DNA of 36,314 nucleotides. Origin: Clostridiales bacterium (GTDB lineage: Bacteria > Bacillota > Clostridia > Christensenellales > Borkfalkiaceae). The stretch is from NCBI GenBank assembly GCA_015069625.1, contig SVIE01000007.1, forward strand, positions 1 to 36,314, in the 5' to 3' direction. The notes beneath the pieces are model-generated. The model saw only the letters and a list, made by a program, of their open reading frames with translations, did not search any database and was not told the origin of the DNA. Of this stretch, positions 35,835 through 36,314 are shown piece by piece. Position 1 is the first letter of the stretch. The number at the start of each line of letters is the position of its first letter. The position numbers were made by a program, and so were the translations under genes.

Positions 35835-36314
35835 ATGCAATTTGAAACACCAACAACAAAAGCGGAAATGTACGCCACGTTAAAAGAAATTTATACGGCG
35901 TATAGATTACAAAGTCCCGTGTACAAGGAAGAAACCCTTATTGATATGACTATTCCTACTTTAACCGTTCCAAATAAAACGCAGGCGGAATGTGATGCCG
36001 AAGCAACGCTCAATCTGTCCGCTGAACATACGAGAGAGATTGAAAGGGTAAAATCTGAACTTGAAGATAAAATTTTAGCCTTGGATTTAGCGGCGGAAAA
36101 GTTTAATCAGGAAAAGGTGGAAAAGATAAATAATATTCAGTTGGAATATGAGAAAAAACTAGAAGCCGTCAACAATCAGTCGCTTGAAAAGGGAGTAAGC
36201 GTATCGAGTATTTTTATAGCGGAAAGAAATAAAATAGCAAAGGAGCAAGCGGAAAAAATCGTCGAACAAGAAAAGTATTACGATTTTAGGGCATCTCAAC
36301 TTCAAGCAGAAAAA
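35835..36314 (+). CDS. Coiled-coil phage protein, truncated by the window end
   Basis: ATG after GGAG; 160 codons open to the edge; heptad-rich EHTREIERVKSELEDKILALDLAAEKFNQEKVEKINNIQLEYEKKLEAV. Confidence 0.65.
   Translation, partial: MQFETPTTKAEMYATLKEIYTAYRLQSPVYKEETLIDMTIPTLTVPNKTQAECDAEATLNLSAEHTREIERVKSELEDKILALDLAAEKFNQEKVEKINNIQLEYEKKLEAVNNQSLEKGVSVSSIFIAERNKIAKEQAEKIVEQEKYYDFRASQLQAEK

Overview
AT-rich bacterial chromosome fragment, probably an uncultured Clostridia-like Firmicute (inferred from the gene set). It has three blocks. (1) ~0-7.4 kb, housekeeping and envelope genes: DUF436/YwlG-like protein, MarR regulator, polysaccharide deacetylase, SSB-like protein, and two exported, C-terminally membrane-anchored proteins flanking a small protein of unknown function. 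A LexA/SOS-type palindrome sits at a minus-strand promoter here. (2) ~7.5-28.7 kb, a carbohydrate locus: two GH78-like rhamnosidases and a GH106-like glycoside hydrolase without signal peptides; a secreted 985-aa esterase; a secreted 2614-aa protein with two SGNH hydrolase domains, one alpha/beta-hydrolase and two InlB-type repeats; a Big2 lipoprotein/SGNH gene interrupted by an in-frame TAA; and a divergent RpiB-like isomerase. (3) ~28.75 kb to the end, a phage head module: TerL, TerS-like, portal, scaffold-like, major capsid, adaptor-like, possible beta-propeller and coiled-coil ORF, in P22-like order with no integrase visible. The most unusual points are the in-frame stop that splits the lipoprotein-esterase with an ideal ribosome-binding site just after it, the multi-esterase giant, a ~100-nt orphan transcription unit with operator-like palindromes at 9.1-9.3 kb, and the SOS-like box. 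No tRNA, rRNA or CRISPR array was recognised. All family calls are from reading motifs; no database search was run.
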